Positions 1 to 9,006 of a stretch of DNA of 64,000 nt are shown here, piece after piece. Origin of the DNA: Nitrospirota bacterium (GTDB taxonomy: Bacteria > Nitrospirota > Nitrospiria > Nitrospirales > Nitrospiraceae); the NCBI GenBank assembly GCA_040757595.1, contig JBFLWP010000002.1, forward strand, positions 263,832-327,831, in the 5' to 3' direction. The notes under the pieces are model-generated. The model did no database searches. It was not told where the DNA came from and saw nothing but the letters and a program-made list of their open reading frames with translations. The stretch's first letter is position 1. Each line of letters begins with the position of its first letter. A program made the translations under genes and the position numbers.

Positions 1-41
1 GCGAGGGACCGGGTCCCTCGCCCAAGACGGGCAGTCCATGA
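1..41 (+). CDS. mreC: C-terminal end of rod shape-determining protein MreC (partial)
   Basis: The third forward frame is open from the window edge to a TGA at 39-41 and ends in a Gly/Pro-rich tail (EGPGPSPKTGSP). Its stop overlaps the mreD start as ATGA, the usual coupling of mreC to mreD. Proline-rich C-termini are common in MreC, the periplasmic scaffold of the elongasome. Only 12 residues are visible, so the call rests mainly on position upstream of mreD-PBP2-rodA. Bases 1-21 form a perfect inverted repeat but lie inside this coding sequence. Confidence 0.6.
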   Translation, partial: EGPGPSPKTGSP

Positions 42-553
42 AGCCGGCTCTGTACGCGGGATTGGCGCTGGGGCTCGTTCCGATCCAGGTGACCGTGCTG
101 AACGGCCTCAGCCTCTGGGGCGTTCGTCCGGACCTCTGCCTGGTGGCGGCCTGTCTGGTGGGGATCGTGGCTGGCAGGCTGGAAGGGCTGCTCATAGGCC
201 TGGCGCTGGGCTTGGGGCAGGACCTCTTTTCGGCCGGCCCGCCGATGCTGAATATGGGTACCAAGGCCTTGGCCGGGCTCCTCGGCGGCCTGGTGGGCCG
301 GCACGTGACCGACGTGACCCCCGTGACGGTCATGCTGGCCCTGGCAGGTTTCTCGGCCCTCTCCGGGGCGGTCGCCATGGCCTCGGTCAAGACGGGGATC
401 GGGTTGATGGACCGTCTGGACATGGTCCGCTTCGTGCTGTTGCCGGAGGCGCTGTTCAACACGGTCGTCGGCGGAGGGCTGTACTGGCTCCTCAGCGTGA
501 CGGGACGGCGGCATCAGCAGGCCCCGCGGGCTCCAGTCGGGCTGGTGGGCTGA
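38..553 (+). CDS. mreD: Rod shape-determining membrane protein MreD
   Basis: A 171-residue, very hydrophobic protein with about five predicted membrane helices, the usual size for MreD. MreD is an inner-membrane partner of MreC in the elongasome, which directs lateral cell-wall synthesis. The ATG overlaps the end of mreC and the next gene, PBP2, starts 17 bp downstream, followed by rodA. MreD is poorly conserved, so the identification uses size, hydrophobicity and the conserved order mreC-mreD-PBP2-rodA. Confidence 0.85.
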   Translation: MKPALYAGLALGLVPIQVTVLNGLSLWGVRPDLCLVAACLVGIVAGRLEGLLIGLALGLGQDLFSAGPPMLNMGTKALAGLLGGLVGRHVTDVTPVTVMLALAGFSALSGAVAMASVKTGIGLMDRLDMVRFVLLPEALFNTVVGGGLYWLLSVTGRRHQQAPRAPVGLVG

Positions 554-570
554 GATCGGGAGCACGCATC

Positions 571-2451
571 GTGGTGGGGCACGGAGTTTCACAGGACGAG
601 TTGCGCGAGCTCCAGCGGCGACTGACGATCCTGAAGATCGCCGTGCTGCTGATCGTGGGGTTGCTGGCGCTCCGTCTTTGGCATCTGCAGATCCGGGACG
701 GGAGCTACTATCGGGACCTGTCCGAGAACAACCGGACCCGGTCGGTGATTCTCGCGCCGGCGCGCGGGCTGATCTACGACCGCAACGGAGTCCTCCTGGC
801 GAACAATGTGCCCAGCTTCACCCTCTACGTGACCCTGGAGGACGTGAAGGACCGTCACGTCCTGGTTCAGCGGCTCGTCCGCCTGATCGGGCTGGACGAG
901 AGCGCGCTTCGCAAGAAGCTGTCCGAGCGGGGGCCGAAGCTGGTGCCGAGGAAGTTGAAAGAAGGCCTGTCGCTCCGGGAAGCGGCGTTGATCGAATCGC
1001 ACCGGCTGGATCTTCCCGGCGTCATGATCCAGGCGGAATCCAAGCGGAACTATCCGGCCGGGGTCACGGCGGCGCACCTGATGGGTTACGTGGGACAGAT
1101 CTCCGCCGAGGAATTGGAAAAGGAAGAGGCGGAGGACCTGTACCAAGACAGCGTCGTCGGCCAGTACGGGGTCGAGAAGACCTACGACCGCATCCTCCGT
1201 GGGAAGCCCGGCCAGAAGGTGATCGAGGCCGACGCCCTGGGTCACGAGGTCCGCACGGTCTCGGTCCAGCGGTCTCGGCCCGGGGAAGACCTCTACCTGA
1301 CGATCGACGTTCGCCTGCAGCGGCTGGCCGAAGAGCTGTTGGGCGAGGAGGCCGGTGCGATCGTGATGCTGGACGTGACCGCGGGCGACGTGCTGGCGCT
1401 GGCCAGCCGCCCGACGTTCGATCCCAATCTCCTCTCGCGCGAGCTGACCGCCAAACAGTGGGCGGCGATCGTCCAGGACGAGTCCCGCCCGCTGACCAAT
1501 CGGGCCACGCAGGGCCAGTACCCGCCGGGCTCCACGTTCAAGATCGTCATGGCGGCCGCGGCGCTCGAAACCAAGACCATCGACCCGTCCGCGAAGATCC
1601 GTTGCGTGGGGGGCTTCGCGTTCGGCAACCGGGTGTACCGGGACTGGAAAAAGGGCGGGCATGGCCCCATGGACGTCACCCAGGCGCTCGTGGATTCGTG
1701 CGACGTCTTTTTCTATACGGTCGGCCAGCGGATGGGGATTGACACGATCGCCGCCTATGCCAGCCAGTTCGGGCTCGGACGCGAGACCGGCATCGACCTC
1801 TACTCCGAGCGGGTGGGGATCGTGCCGTCGCTGGCGTGGAAGCAGAAGGCCAAGGGGCAGGCCTGGCTTCCGGGCGAGACGATTTCGGCCTCGATCGGAC
1901 AGGGGTACGTGACGGTCACGCCGATCCAGATGGCGCACCTCATCGCGACCGTGGCCAACGACGGAGTCTCGTTCCGCCCTCATCTGGTCAGGGCCGTGAT
2001 GGAACGGGAGACCGGCCGGCTGCAGGAGCTCCCGGCGGTGCCCAACGGCCGGCTCTCGGTGGCCGCGGACACGCTTGGTCTCATCAGGGACGCCCTCGCG
2101 GGGGTCGTCACGAGGGGCACGGCGACGAGGGCCCGGTCCGCGCTCGTCTCGATCGCCGGCAAGACCGGCACGGCCCAGACCGCCGCGCTGCGGTCCGGGG
2201 ACGGGAAGGATCTTCCCAAAAAGCTGCGGGACCACGCCTGGTTCGTCTCCTATGCGCCGACGGACGAGCCGCGCGTCGCGGTCGCCGTCCTCGTCGAGCA
2301 TATGGGGCACGGCGGGTCGGCGGCCGCCCCGCTCGCCAAGCAGATGATCGAGGGCTATGTGAACCTGACGAAGCCGGTCACGCACCTGGCTCGGACGCCG
2401 GAGCCGGTCCGGCCGGACGGGATCGAGGTGGCGATGCGGGAGCGCCGATGA
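571..2451 (+). CDS. mrdA: Penicillin-binding protein 2 (peptidoglycan transpeptidase)
   Basis: 626 residues, class B PBP. One N-terminal membrane anchor (about 20-37) precedes the pedestal domain, which includes RGLIYDRNG (about 65-73), and a C-terminal transpeptidase domain. The catalytic motifs are PGSTFK with Ser321, SCD at 376-378 and KTGT at 531. The enzyme cross-links glycan strands in the periplasm during elongation and works with RodA, encoded directly after it with an ATGA overlap. The start is a GTG; no earlier start fits after mreD. Catalytic motifs appear intact. Confidence 0.95.
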   Translation: MVGHGVSQDELRELQRRLTILKIAVLLIVGLLALRLWHLQIRDGSYYRDLSENNRTRSVILAPARGLIYDRNGVLLANNVPSFTLYVTLEDVKDRHVLVQRLVRLIGLDESALRKKLSERGPKLVPRKLKEGLSLREAALIESHRLDLPGVMIQAESKRNYPAGVTAAHLMGYVGQISAEELEKEEAEDLYQDSVVGQYGVEKTYDRILRGKPGQKVIEADALGHEVRTVSVQRSRPGEDLYLTIDVRLQRLAEELLGEEAGAIVMLDVTAGDVLALASRPTFDPNLLSRELTAKQWAAIVQDESRPLTNRATQGQYPPGSTFKIVMAAAALETKTIDPSAKIRCVGGFAFGNRVYRDWKKGGHGPMDVTQALVDSCDVFFYTVGQRMGIDTIAAYASQFGLGRETGIDLYSERVGIVPSLAWKQKAKGQAWLPGETISASIGQGYVTVTPIQMAHLIATVANDGVSFRPHLVRAVMERETGRLQELPAVPNGRLSVAADTLGLIRDALAGVVTRGTATRARSALVSIAGKTGTAQTAALRSGDGKDLPKKLRDHAWFVSYAPTDEPRVAVAVLVEHMGHGGSAAAPLAKQMIEGYVNLTKPVTHLARTPEPVRPDGIEVAMRERR

Positions 2452-3569
2452 TCGATCGGGTTCTGGACAGCCGCAGGCTGGACAGCTTCGACTGGCAGTT
2501 CCTCGGGGTGATCGGCGCGATCCTCGTGATCGGGGTCCTGTCCATCTACAGCGTCACGTATGCGCAGGCGGGCACGGGGCTTCCGCTGTACGCCAAGCAG
2601 ATGGTCTGGATCCTGATCGGCTGCGCGGTCTTCCTGGCCATGCTCATGGTGGACTATCACGAGATCGCCCGCTGGTCTTACGTCCTGTACGCGGTGATGC
2701 TCCTCCTGCTGGCCGTGGTCCTCGTGGCCGGCAAGACCAGCCGAGGCGCGCAGCGGTGGATTCCGCTCGGGCCGTTCGCGTTCCAGCCGTCCGAGTTCGC
2801 GAAGCTGGTCCTGATCCTGGTGCTGGCGACCTATTACGCCAACGCGCCGCGCGAGGGCTGGCTGCAGCGGGTGGTCCTGCCCGGGCTGATCATGATGCCC
2901 GGCCTGCTCCTGATCCTGAAGCAGCCGGACCTCGGCAGCGGCCTCAGCTTCCTGTCCATCTACACCGGGATGCTGCTGGTGGTCGGCATGCGATCCAAAG
3001 CGCTCGGGGTGCTGCTGCTCGGGGCGCTGATGCTGTTTCCATTTGCCTGGGAGATGGTCTGGGGGGCGCTGCACGACTACCAGCGCGAGCGGATCATGAC
3101 GTTCGTGGATCCGGCTTACGACACGGGCGGGAAGGGGTACCACGGGCTCCAGTCGCGGATCGCAATCGGCTCAGGCGAGTTGCTGGGCAAGGGCCTCTAC
3201 GGCGGGACTCAGAGCCAGCTCAAGTTCCTGCCCGAGGGGCACACGGATTTCGTCTTCGCGGTCTTCGCGGAGGAATGGGGATTCCTGGGAGGGCTGGTGT
3301 TCCTGGGTCTGTTCGTAGCGCTGATCATGCTGTCGCTGGAGATCGCTCTGAAAGCCAAGGACGCGTTGGGAGCGCTCCTGGCGTCCGGCGTGATCGCCAT
3401 GATCGGCTTTTGTTTCGTCGTGAACATCGGGATGACCGCTGGCCTGCTGCCGATCGTCGGCATTCCGCTCCCCCTGATGAGTTACGGGGGGAGCGCGGTG
3501 GTGACGACGATGGCCGCCCTGGGCCTGCTGCTCAACATCAAGCGCCGGCGGTTGACGTTGTTTTATTGA
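2448..3569 (+). CDS. rodA: Peptidoglycan glycosyltransferase RodA (SEDS family)
   Basis: 373 residues from an ATG overlapping the PBP2 stop by 4 bp. The protein has about ten membrane helices and typical SEDS sequence, including SRGAQRWIPLG and FQPSEFAKL near residues 95-120 and a loop with the conserved SGELLGKGLYGGTQ. RodA polymerises lipid II into glycan strands and pairs with the preceding PBP2. This is the last gene of the elongasome cluster; a GC-rich stuttered palindrome follows before rng. The open frame extends upstream through PBP2 but only the ATGA start makes sense. Confidence 0.95.
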   Translation: MIDRVLDSRRLDSFDWQFLGVIGAILVIGVLSIYSVTYAQAGTGLPLYAKQMVWILIGCAVFLAMLMVDYHEIARWSYVLYAVMLLLLAVVLVAGKTSRGAQRWIPLGPFAFQPSEFAKLVLILVLATYYANAPREGWLQRVVLPGLIMMPGLLLILKQPDLGSGLSFLSIYTGMLLVVGMRSKALGVLLLGALMLFPFAWEMVWGALHDYQRERIMTFVDPAYDTGGKGYHGLQSRIAIGSGELLGKGLYGGTQSQLKFLPEGHTDFVFAVFAEEWGFLGGLVFLGLFVALIMLSLEIALKAKDALGALLASGVIAMIGFCFVVNIGMTAGLLPIVGIPLPLMSYGGSAVVTTMAALGLLLNIKRRRLTLFY

Positions 3570-3580
3570 TAATTTGGATT

Positions 3581-3643
3581 GGCGCGGGGTGCGTGGCTGG
3601 AGGCGATCGTGCGGTTGCCTCTCGCCCCGAGCCTCTCGCCTTC
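3581..3643. repeat. Stuttered palindrome, GAGGC/GCCTC word family (copy 1)
   Basis: Between rodA and rng. The left arm stutters GCGGGGTGCGTGGCTGGAGGC and the right arm repeats GCCTCTCGCC twice, separated by CCGA. The arms can fold back on each other around GATCGTGCGGTT. Closely related sequences lie at 26889-26956 and 27529-27604; the third shares the GGCGATCGT centre. I see no U-run that would make it a simple terminator. Confidence 0.6.
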
Positions 3644-3659
3644 GATTTGAGGAGTGACC

Positions 3660-5168
3660 ATGGGGCTCGAAATTGCGATTTCGGTGACTCGGGAAGAAAC
3701 CCGGGCGGCGGTCCTGGACAACCGCGTGCTCACCGATCTGTACGTGGACCGCGCCAAGAACAAGGACTTCGTCGGCAACGTCTACAAGGGGCGGGTCGTG
3801 AAGGTCCTGCCGGGCATGCAGGCGGCGTTCGTGGACATCGGGATGGAAAAGGCCGCCTTCATGCACGTCTCGGATTTGTCGTTCGACATCGAGGCGAACG
3901 ACACCTTGATGGACAGCGAGGAGGATGACAAGGGGCCCGAGATGCCGAGGCCCCGCAGGCAGACGGGCAAGCCGATCGAGCAACTGCTGGAAGAAGGCCA
4001 GGAGGTAACGGTGCAGATCTCCAAGGGGCCGATCGGCACCAAGGGCCCGCGGGTCACGACCTACGTCTCGCTGCCGGGTCGGTTCCTCGTCTTCATGCCG
4101 AACGTGGAGCACATCGGCGTGTCGCGCCGGATTCCCAAGGACGAGGAGCGGGCCAGGCTGAAGGAGATCATGAAGCGGATCCGCAAGCCTGGTTGCGGGT
4201 ACATCGTCCGCACCGTGAGCGAAGGCGTGAAGGAGGAGGAATTGCGCTCGGACGTCGAGTTCCTGGACTGTCTGTGGCAGGACCTGCTCAAGAAGCGGGA
4301 GCAGCAAGGCGCCCCCAGCCTCCTGCACAGCGACCTGACCCTGACCTTCCGGGTCGTCCGCGACCTCTTCACCAAGAAGGTGGACCGGCTGCTCATCGAC
4401 TCGCGTCGGGAGTACGAGGCCGTCAAGGATTTCGTCCATCGGTTCATGCCGGAGCAGACCTCCCGCATCCACTACTACGACAAGGAGGAAAGCCTGTTCG
4501 ACCACCTGGGGATCGAGATGGAGATCACCCGCGCCCTCAGCCGAAAGGTCTGGCTCAAATCGGGCGGCTACATCGTGGTGGACCATACGGAGGCGATGAC
4601 GGTCGTCGACGTGAACACGGGCCGGTACGTCGGCAAGCGGGATCAGGAGGAGACGATCCTGAAGAACAACCTGGAAGCGGTGAAGGAAATCGCGTACCAG
4701 ATCCGTCTGCGCGGGATCGGCGGGATCATCATCATCGACTTCATCGACATGGAGCGGGAGAAGAACCGGGAGCGGGTCTACCAGGCGCTGGTGGACGCCA
4801 TGGCCGGAGACAAGGCCAGGACGCGGATCTCCCGCGTCTCGGACCTGGGCCTCATCGAGATCTCCCGCGAGCGGGTCCGGGAGGACCTGTTGCGGACGAT
4901 GTCGGAGCCCTGTCGCTACTGCGAAGGGCGGGGATACACGAAGTCACCGTCGACCGTGGCCTACGAGGTGTTCCGGGAGATCCGCCGGATCGGGCGGGGA
5001 CCGGACGAGCAGAAGATCGTGGTCGGCGTCCACCCGGCCGTGTCGGACCTCTTGTACGACGAGGAACGGCAGGGGCTGGACGATCTGGAGCGGGAATATC
5101 ACGTCAAAGTCCTCGTGAAGCCCGACCCGTTGCTTCACCTGGAACAGTACGACATCGCCGTCCTCTGA
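3660..5168 (+). CDS. rng: Ribonuclease G / RNase E family endoribonuclease
   Basis: 502 residues, RNase G size, without the long RNase E C-terminal scaffold. An S1 domain (about 38-125) is followed by the DNase I-like catalytic domain with VVDVNTGRYVG and IIIDFIDMER, which carry the metal-binding aspartates, and a zinc-link CRYC near residue 418. The enzyme cleaves single-stranded AU-rich RNA and matures 16S rRNA ends. The ATG is chosen because GAGGAG lies just upstream; a GTG 6 bp earlier overlaps that site. Location after the rod-shape genes is the common mre-rng arrangement (rng was once called cafA for this reason). Confidence 0.93.
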   Translation: MGLEIAISVTREETRAAVLDNRVLTDLYVDRAKNKDFVGNVYKGRVVKVLPGMQAAFVDIGMEKAAFMHVSDLSFDIEANDTLMDSEEDDKGPEMPRPRRQTGKPIEQLLEEGQEVTVQISKGPIGTKGPRVTTYVSLPGRFLVFMPNVEHIGVSRRIPKDEERARLKEIMKRIRKPGCGYIVRTVSEGVKEEELRSDVEFLDCLWQDLLKKREQQGAPSLLHSDLTLTFRVVRDLFTKKVDRLLIDSRREYEAVKDFVHRFMPEQTSRIHYYDKEESLFDHLGIEMEITRALSRKVWLKSGGYIVVDHTEAMTVVDVNTGRYVGKRDQEETILKNNLEAVKEIAYQIRLRGIGGIIIIDFIDMEREKNRERVYQALVDAMAGDKARTRISRVSDLGLIEISRERVREDLLRTMSEPCRYCEGRGYTKSPSTVAYEVFREIRRIGRGPDEQKIVVGVHPAVSDLLYDEERQGLDDLEREYHVKVLVKPDPLLHLEQYDIAVL

Positions 5169-5173
5169 GGTCT

Positions 5174-5222
5174 CAGAAGCTTTCAGCCTTCAGCGGGATT
5201 ATTCAGGCTGACGGCTGAAGGT
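5174..5222. repeat. Stuttered palindrome, TTCAGC/GCTGAA word family
   Basis: Between rng and dprA. The left arm reads TTTCAGCCTTCAGC and the right arm CAGGCTGACGGCTGAAGG; the 8-bp ends CCTTCAGC (5187-5194) and GCTGAAGG (5214-5221) are perfect inverted repeats. There is no T-run after the stem on either strand, so a simple intrinsic terminator is unlikely. Confidence 0.6.
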
Positions 5223-5246
5223 TCCAAGCCGCCTGATTGAGGATTC

Positions 5247-6371
5247 ATGGACCTCGCGTCGCTGTGGCCGTGGTTTGCCCTGCGAGCCGTGCAGGAGATC
5301 GGCGATGCGGAGGTATGCGGCCTGGTTCGGACTTTCGGCTCGCCCGGGGCGGCCATGGGCGCGTCGGTGGACGAACTGGTCTCGTCCGGCGGCTTGAGTC
5401 CGTCGGCGGCGCGGGCCGTCCGGCGGGGGCCGGATGACGAGACCCGGCGGTCCCTCGACCGGGAGCTGAAGCGGCTGGAGCGGATGCGGGTGGCTCTAGT
5501 CACCTTCCTGGATCCGCTCTATCCCCGTCGGTTGGCCATGATTCCGGACCCGCCCCCGTTCCTGTACGTGACCGGGACGCTGGATCAGCGGGACCAGCAG
5601 GCCGTCGCGATCGTGGGTGCCAGGCGGGCGACCGAAGCCGGCAAGCTGGTGACCGAGGAGCTCGGCCGGGCTCTGGCGTCGGCCGGCTTGACGATCGTCA
5701 GCGGCATGGCCAGGGGGATCGACGCCGCCGCTCACCGCGGGGCGCTGAACGCGGGCGGGAGGACCGTGGCGGTCCTAGGCTGCGGGATCGACCGGACCTA
5801 TCCGCCGGAGCACGAGGGGCTCCGCCGGCAGATCGAGGCGTCCGGCGCCGTGCTGACCGAGCTACCCGTGGGCGCTTATCCGCACGGCTACCATTTCCCG
5901 CGCCGCAACCGCATCATCAGCGGGATGTCGCTCGGGGTCGTGGTCGCCGAGGCAGAACTCCAGAGCGGGTCCCTCATCACCGCCCGGCTGGCGGCCGAGC
6001 AGGGACGCGAGGTCTTCGCCGTGCCTGGCTCGGTCAGGTCCGCCAACAGCCGGGGTCCGCACGGGCTCATCAAGCAGGGGGCGAATCTCGTCGAACAGGC
6101 GGGCGACGTGATCGAAGAACTGTTGCCGCAGCTCGACGATTCCTTCCGGGAACGGCTGCGGACCAGCAATCTTGCGGCGACCCAGCCGGGCCCCAAATTG
6201 GAGGAACGGGAAGCGGCCCTCTGCACGACGCTGTCCGTGGAGCCGATGCACATCGACGAGGTGATCGCCAGGACCGGGCTGCCCGCTGCGGACGTCAACG
6301 GCCTGCTCTTGGGGCTGGAATTGAAAGGGCTCGTGCGTCAACTGCCGGGACCCTCCTACATTCGGGTATAA
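5247..6371 (+). CDS. dprA: DNA-processing protein DprA (Smf)
   Basis: 374 residues. An N-terminal helical region is followed by the Rossmann-like DprA domain with VGARRATEAG, SGMARGIDAAAH and VLGCGIDRTYPPEH, then GSLITARLA and GREVFAVPG. A C-terminal winged-helix (about 300-374) contains MHIDEVIARTGL. DprA loads RecA on incoming single-stranded DNA during natural transformation. The start has GAGG 5 bp upstream. It precedes topA, a very common dprA-topA pair. With comF (57131) and the HhH lipoprotein (46013) it is one of the few competence-type genes here; no pilus genes are in view. Confidence 0.93.
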   Translation: MDLASLWPWFALRAVQEIGDAEVCGLVRTFGSPGAAMGASVDELVSSGGLSPSAARAVRRGPDDETRRSLDRELKRLERMRVALVTFLDPLYPRRLAMIPDPPPFLYVTGTLDQRDQQAVAIVGARRATEAGKLVTEELGRALASAGLTIVSGMARGIDAAAHRGALNAGGRTVAVLGCGIDRTYPPEHEGLRRQIEASGAVLTELPVGAYPHGYHFPRRNRIISGMSLGVVVAEAELQSGSLITARLAAEQGREVFAVPGSVRSANSRGPHGLIKQGANLVEQAGDVIEELLPQLDDSFRERLRTSNLAATQPGPKLEEREAALCTTLSVEPMHIDEVIARTGLPAADVNGLLLGLELKGLVRQLPGPSYIRV

Positions 6372-6384
6372 TTAGCCGAAAAGC

Positions 6385-6412
6385 TTGCAAAGCGGAGGGC
6401 CGTCGGTATATA
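6385..6412 (+). promoter_or_regulatory. Candidate sigma70-type promoter for topA
   Basis: TTGCAA (6385-6390), 16-bp spacer, TATATA (6407-6412), about 43 bp before the topA ATG. By eye only. Confidence 0.4.
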
Positions 6413-6455
6413 TCACACGGCCCGACGCATTCACGACAATCCGTTGCGAGCAACC

Positions 6456-8801
6456 ATGGCCAAGTCGCTGATCATCGTCGAGTCGCCGGCCAAAGCCCGG
6501 ACCATCACCAAGTACGTGGGACGGGGTTATACGGTGATGGCGTCCGTCGGTCACGTGAAGGATCTGCCGACCAGCAAGCTGGGCGTGGATCTCGATCGGG
6601 ACTTCGCGCCGCAGTACGTGACCATCAAGGGCAAGGCCAAGGTGCTGGCGGAAATCAAGAAGAAGGCGGTCGAGGCGGAGAAGGTTTTTCTGGCCCCGGA
6701 CCCGGACCGGGAGGGGGAGGCGATCGCCTGGCACATCGCCCAGGAGATCAACGGGAAGGCCCCTGCCGGCAAGGCCAAGGGGAAAGGGCCCACGGTCTAC
6801 CGCGTGCTCTTCAACGAGATCACGGAGTCGGCGATCAAGCGGGCGCTGCAATCCCCCGGCCAGATCGACATGAACCTCGTCAACGCGCAGCAGGCGCGGC
6901 GCGTCCTGGACCGCATCGTGGGCTACCAGGGCAGCCAGTTGCTCTGGAAGAAGGTGCGGCGGGGCCTCAGCATGGGCCGGGTCCAGTCGGTGGCCGTCAA
7001 GCTGATCTGCGACCGCGAGAAGGAGCGGGAGGCGTTCCGTCCGGAGGAGTACTGGTCCATCACGGCGACGCTGGCCGGCGCGGCCCCCCCGCCGTTCGAA
7101 GCCAAGCTGCACAGCATCAACGGACAGGAGGCTGTCGTCTCCTCGGCCGACGAAGCCAACCGGATCGTCTCGGCGGTGCAGGAACGAGACTTCGTCGTCC
7201 AGTCCGTCGAGCGGAAGGAGAAGCGCCGCAACCCGGTGGCGCCCTTCATCACCAGCCGGCTTCAGCAGGAGGCGGCGCGCAAGCTGCGCTTCACGCCCAA
7301 GAAGACCATGATGCTGGCCCAGCAGCTCTACGAAGGGTTGGAGATCGGCAAGGAGGGCCCGGTCGGGCTCATCACCTACATGCGAACCGACTCGACGCGC
7401 ATCGCGAGCGAGGCGGCGGCGGAGGCCCGGGACCTCGTCCGCGAACGGTTCGGCCCGAACTATCTGCCGGCCAGCCCCAACGTCTACAAGACCCAGAAGG
7501 GCGCGCAGGAGGCCCACGAGGCCATCAGGCCGACTTCGGCCCACCGCGATCCCGAATCGATCAAACAATATCTGGATCGGGATCAGTACCAGCTCTACAA
7601 GCTGGTCTGGAACCGCTTCGTCGCCTCGCAAATGGCGCCGGCGATCCTGGAGGTCACCCGCGTCGACTGCGCGCCCGAAGGGACGCAAGACCGGTACCTG
7701 TTCCGGGCGAACGGGACCGTCGTCAAATTCCAGGGGCACTTGGCCGTGTACCAAGAGGGCAAGGATGGGGACCTGGCCGCCCAGAGCCGCAAGGCCGACC
7801 AGGAGGCTGAAGACGAGGCGGAGCGACAACTGCCTCCCCTGACCGAGGGCGAGCGGTTGAGGCTGGTGGTCAGGGAAGGGCAGCCGGTGCCCGGCCTCAT
7901 GCCCAAGCAGCATTTTACCCAGCCGCCGCCGCGCTACAACGAGGCCCTGCTGATCCGGGAGCTGGAGGAGAAGGGGATCGGCCGGCCGTCCACCTATGCG
8001 ACGATCATCTCCACGATCCAGGAACGGAAGTACGTCGAGAAGGTCGAAGGCCGGTTCGTGCCCACGGAGACCGGTCGGACGGTGAACGACTTCCTCGTGA
8101 AGGGGTTCCCGGACATCCTGAACACGGACTTCACCTCCCTGATGGAAAAGGAGCTGGACGAGGTCGAGGAGGGGGAGAAGCCATGGGTGGCCGCGGTCCG
8201 GGACTTCTACAACCCGTTCACCAGGGACATCGACAAGGCCCAAGGGATTCCCGGCCCCAAGGACACGGTGGAGCCGCCGACGAACATCCCGTGCGAAAAG
8301 TGCGGGCGCATGATGGAGATCAAGTGGGGCCGGAACGGGAAGTTCCTGGCCTGTCCGGGCTACAAGGAAGATCCGCCCTGCAAGAACACCCAGAACTTCG
8401 AGCGGCTGCCGGATGGGACCATCAAGGTTGTCGCCAGACAGGAGATCACCACCGACGAGAAGTGCGAGAAGTGCGGCTCCCCGATGGTCATCAAGACGGG
8501 GCGGTTCGGCAAATTCCTCGCCTGCTCGGCCTACCCGGCCTGCAAGACCACCAAACCCCTGCCGATCGGCGTGAAGTGTCCGATGGACGGGGGTGACCTG
8601 ACGCAGAAGCGCAGCAAGAAGGGACGCACCTTCTATGCCTGTGCCAACTATCCCAAGTGCGAATTTGCGATCTGGGACCGGCCGGTCAACAAGCCCTGCC
8701 CCAATTGCCGGGCGCCGTTCCTGGTCGAAAAGGTGAGCCGGCAGGCCGGCGTCACCGTCCAGTGTCGCAACGAAGACTGCGGCTACAAGGAAGCCGGCTG
8801 A
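6456..8801 (+). CDS. topA: DNA topoisomerase I (type IA)
   Basis: 781 residues. The TOPRIM domain begins with IIVESPAKARTI and includes DPDREGEAIAWH. The active-site tyrosine lies in TYMRTDSTR (Tyr308). From about residue 613 to the end there are four C4-type zinc ribbons (CEKCG, CEKCG, CPMDGG, CPNC). The enzyme relaxes negative supercoils. The ATG is preferred to a TTG 12 bp upstream. All catalytic motifs are present. Confidence 0.96.
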   Translation: MAKSLIIVESPAKARTITKYVGRGYTVMASVGHVKDLPTSKLGVDLDRDFAPQYVTIKGKAKVLAEIKKKAVEAEKVFLAPDPDREGEAIAWHIAQEINGKAPAGKAKGKGPTVYRVLFNEITESAIKRALQSPGQIDMNLVNAQQARRVLDRIVGYQGSQLLWKKVRRGLSMGRVQSVAVKLICDREKEREAFRPEEYWSITATLAGAAPPPFEAKLHSINGQEAVVSSADEANRIVSAVQERDFVVQSVERKEKRRNPVAPFITSRLQQEAARKLRFTPKKTMMLAQQLYEGLEIGKEGPVGLITYMRTDSTRIASEAAAEARDLVRERFGPNYLPASPNVYKTQKGAQEAHEAIRPTSAHRDPESIKQYLDRDQYQLYKLVWNRFVASQMAPAILEVTRVDCAPEGTQDRYLFRANGTVVKFQGHLAVYQEGKDGDLAAQSRKADQEAEDEAERQLPPLTEGERLRLVVREGQPVPGLMPKQHFTQPPPRYNEALLIRELEEKGIGRPSTYATIISTIQERKYVEKVEGRFVPTETGRTVNDFLVKGFPDILNTDFTSLMEKELDEVEEGEKPWVAAVRDFYNPFTRDIDKAQGIPGPKDTVEPPTNIPCEKCGRMMEIKWGRNGKFLACPGYKEDPPCKNTQNFERLPDGTIKVVARQEITTDEKCEKCGSPMVIKTGRFGKFLACSAYPACKTTKPLPIGVKCPMDGGDLTQKRSKKGRTFYACANYPKCEFAIWDRPVNKPCPNCRAPFLVEKVSRQAGVTVQCRNEDCGYKEAG

Positions 8802-8877
8802 TCGGCCTCCTTTCCGAATCTTTTCTGCCGCGTCGCCTCCCGCCTTGCCGAATTCGAGATTCGCCCTCGCTTTTACT

Positions 8878-8918
8878 TGTCAAATGGCTTGACAGAAGGC
8901 GCCCGCGCGTCGAAATAT
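8878..8918 (+). promoter_or_regulatory. Candidate promoter with overlapping palindromic operator, bacterioferritin-like gene
   Basis: TTGACA at 8889-8894 is the right half of a perfect inverted repeat, TGTCAA-ATGGC-TTGACA (8878-8894). A weak -10 (AAATAT, 8913-8918) follows at 18 bp. A palindrome over the -35 box suggests a dimeric repressor site. It does not resemble a 7-1-7 Fur box. Confidence 0.4.
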
Positions 8919-9006
8919 GATGGTGTTGCCATACGGCTGATATGGGTATGCAGGGAGCGCTCTTGAGCGCCGATGATGTCCACCGCAAAGAGGAGAGGGA
9001 GTCACC

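Noticed and set aside
1-21. Perfect inverted repeat at the window start as a terminator
   Set aside because: It lies in the coding end of mreC, 17 bp before mreD in the same operon, with no U-run.
6366-6371. TATAAT at the end of dprA as the topA promoter
   Set aside because: It overlaps the dprA stop and has no matching -35; the pair at 6385-6412 is better placed.
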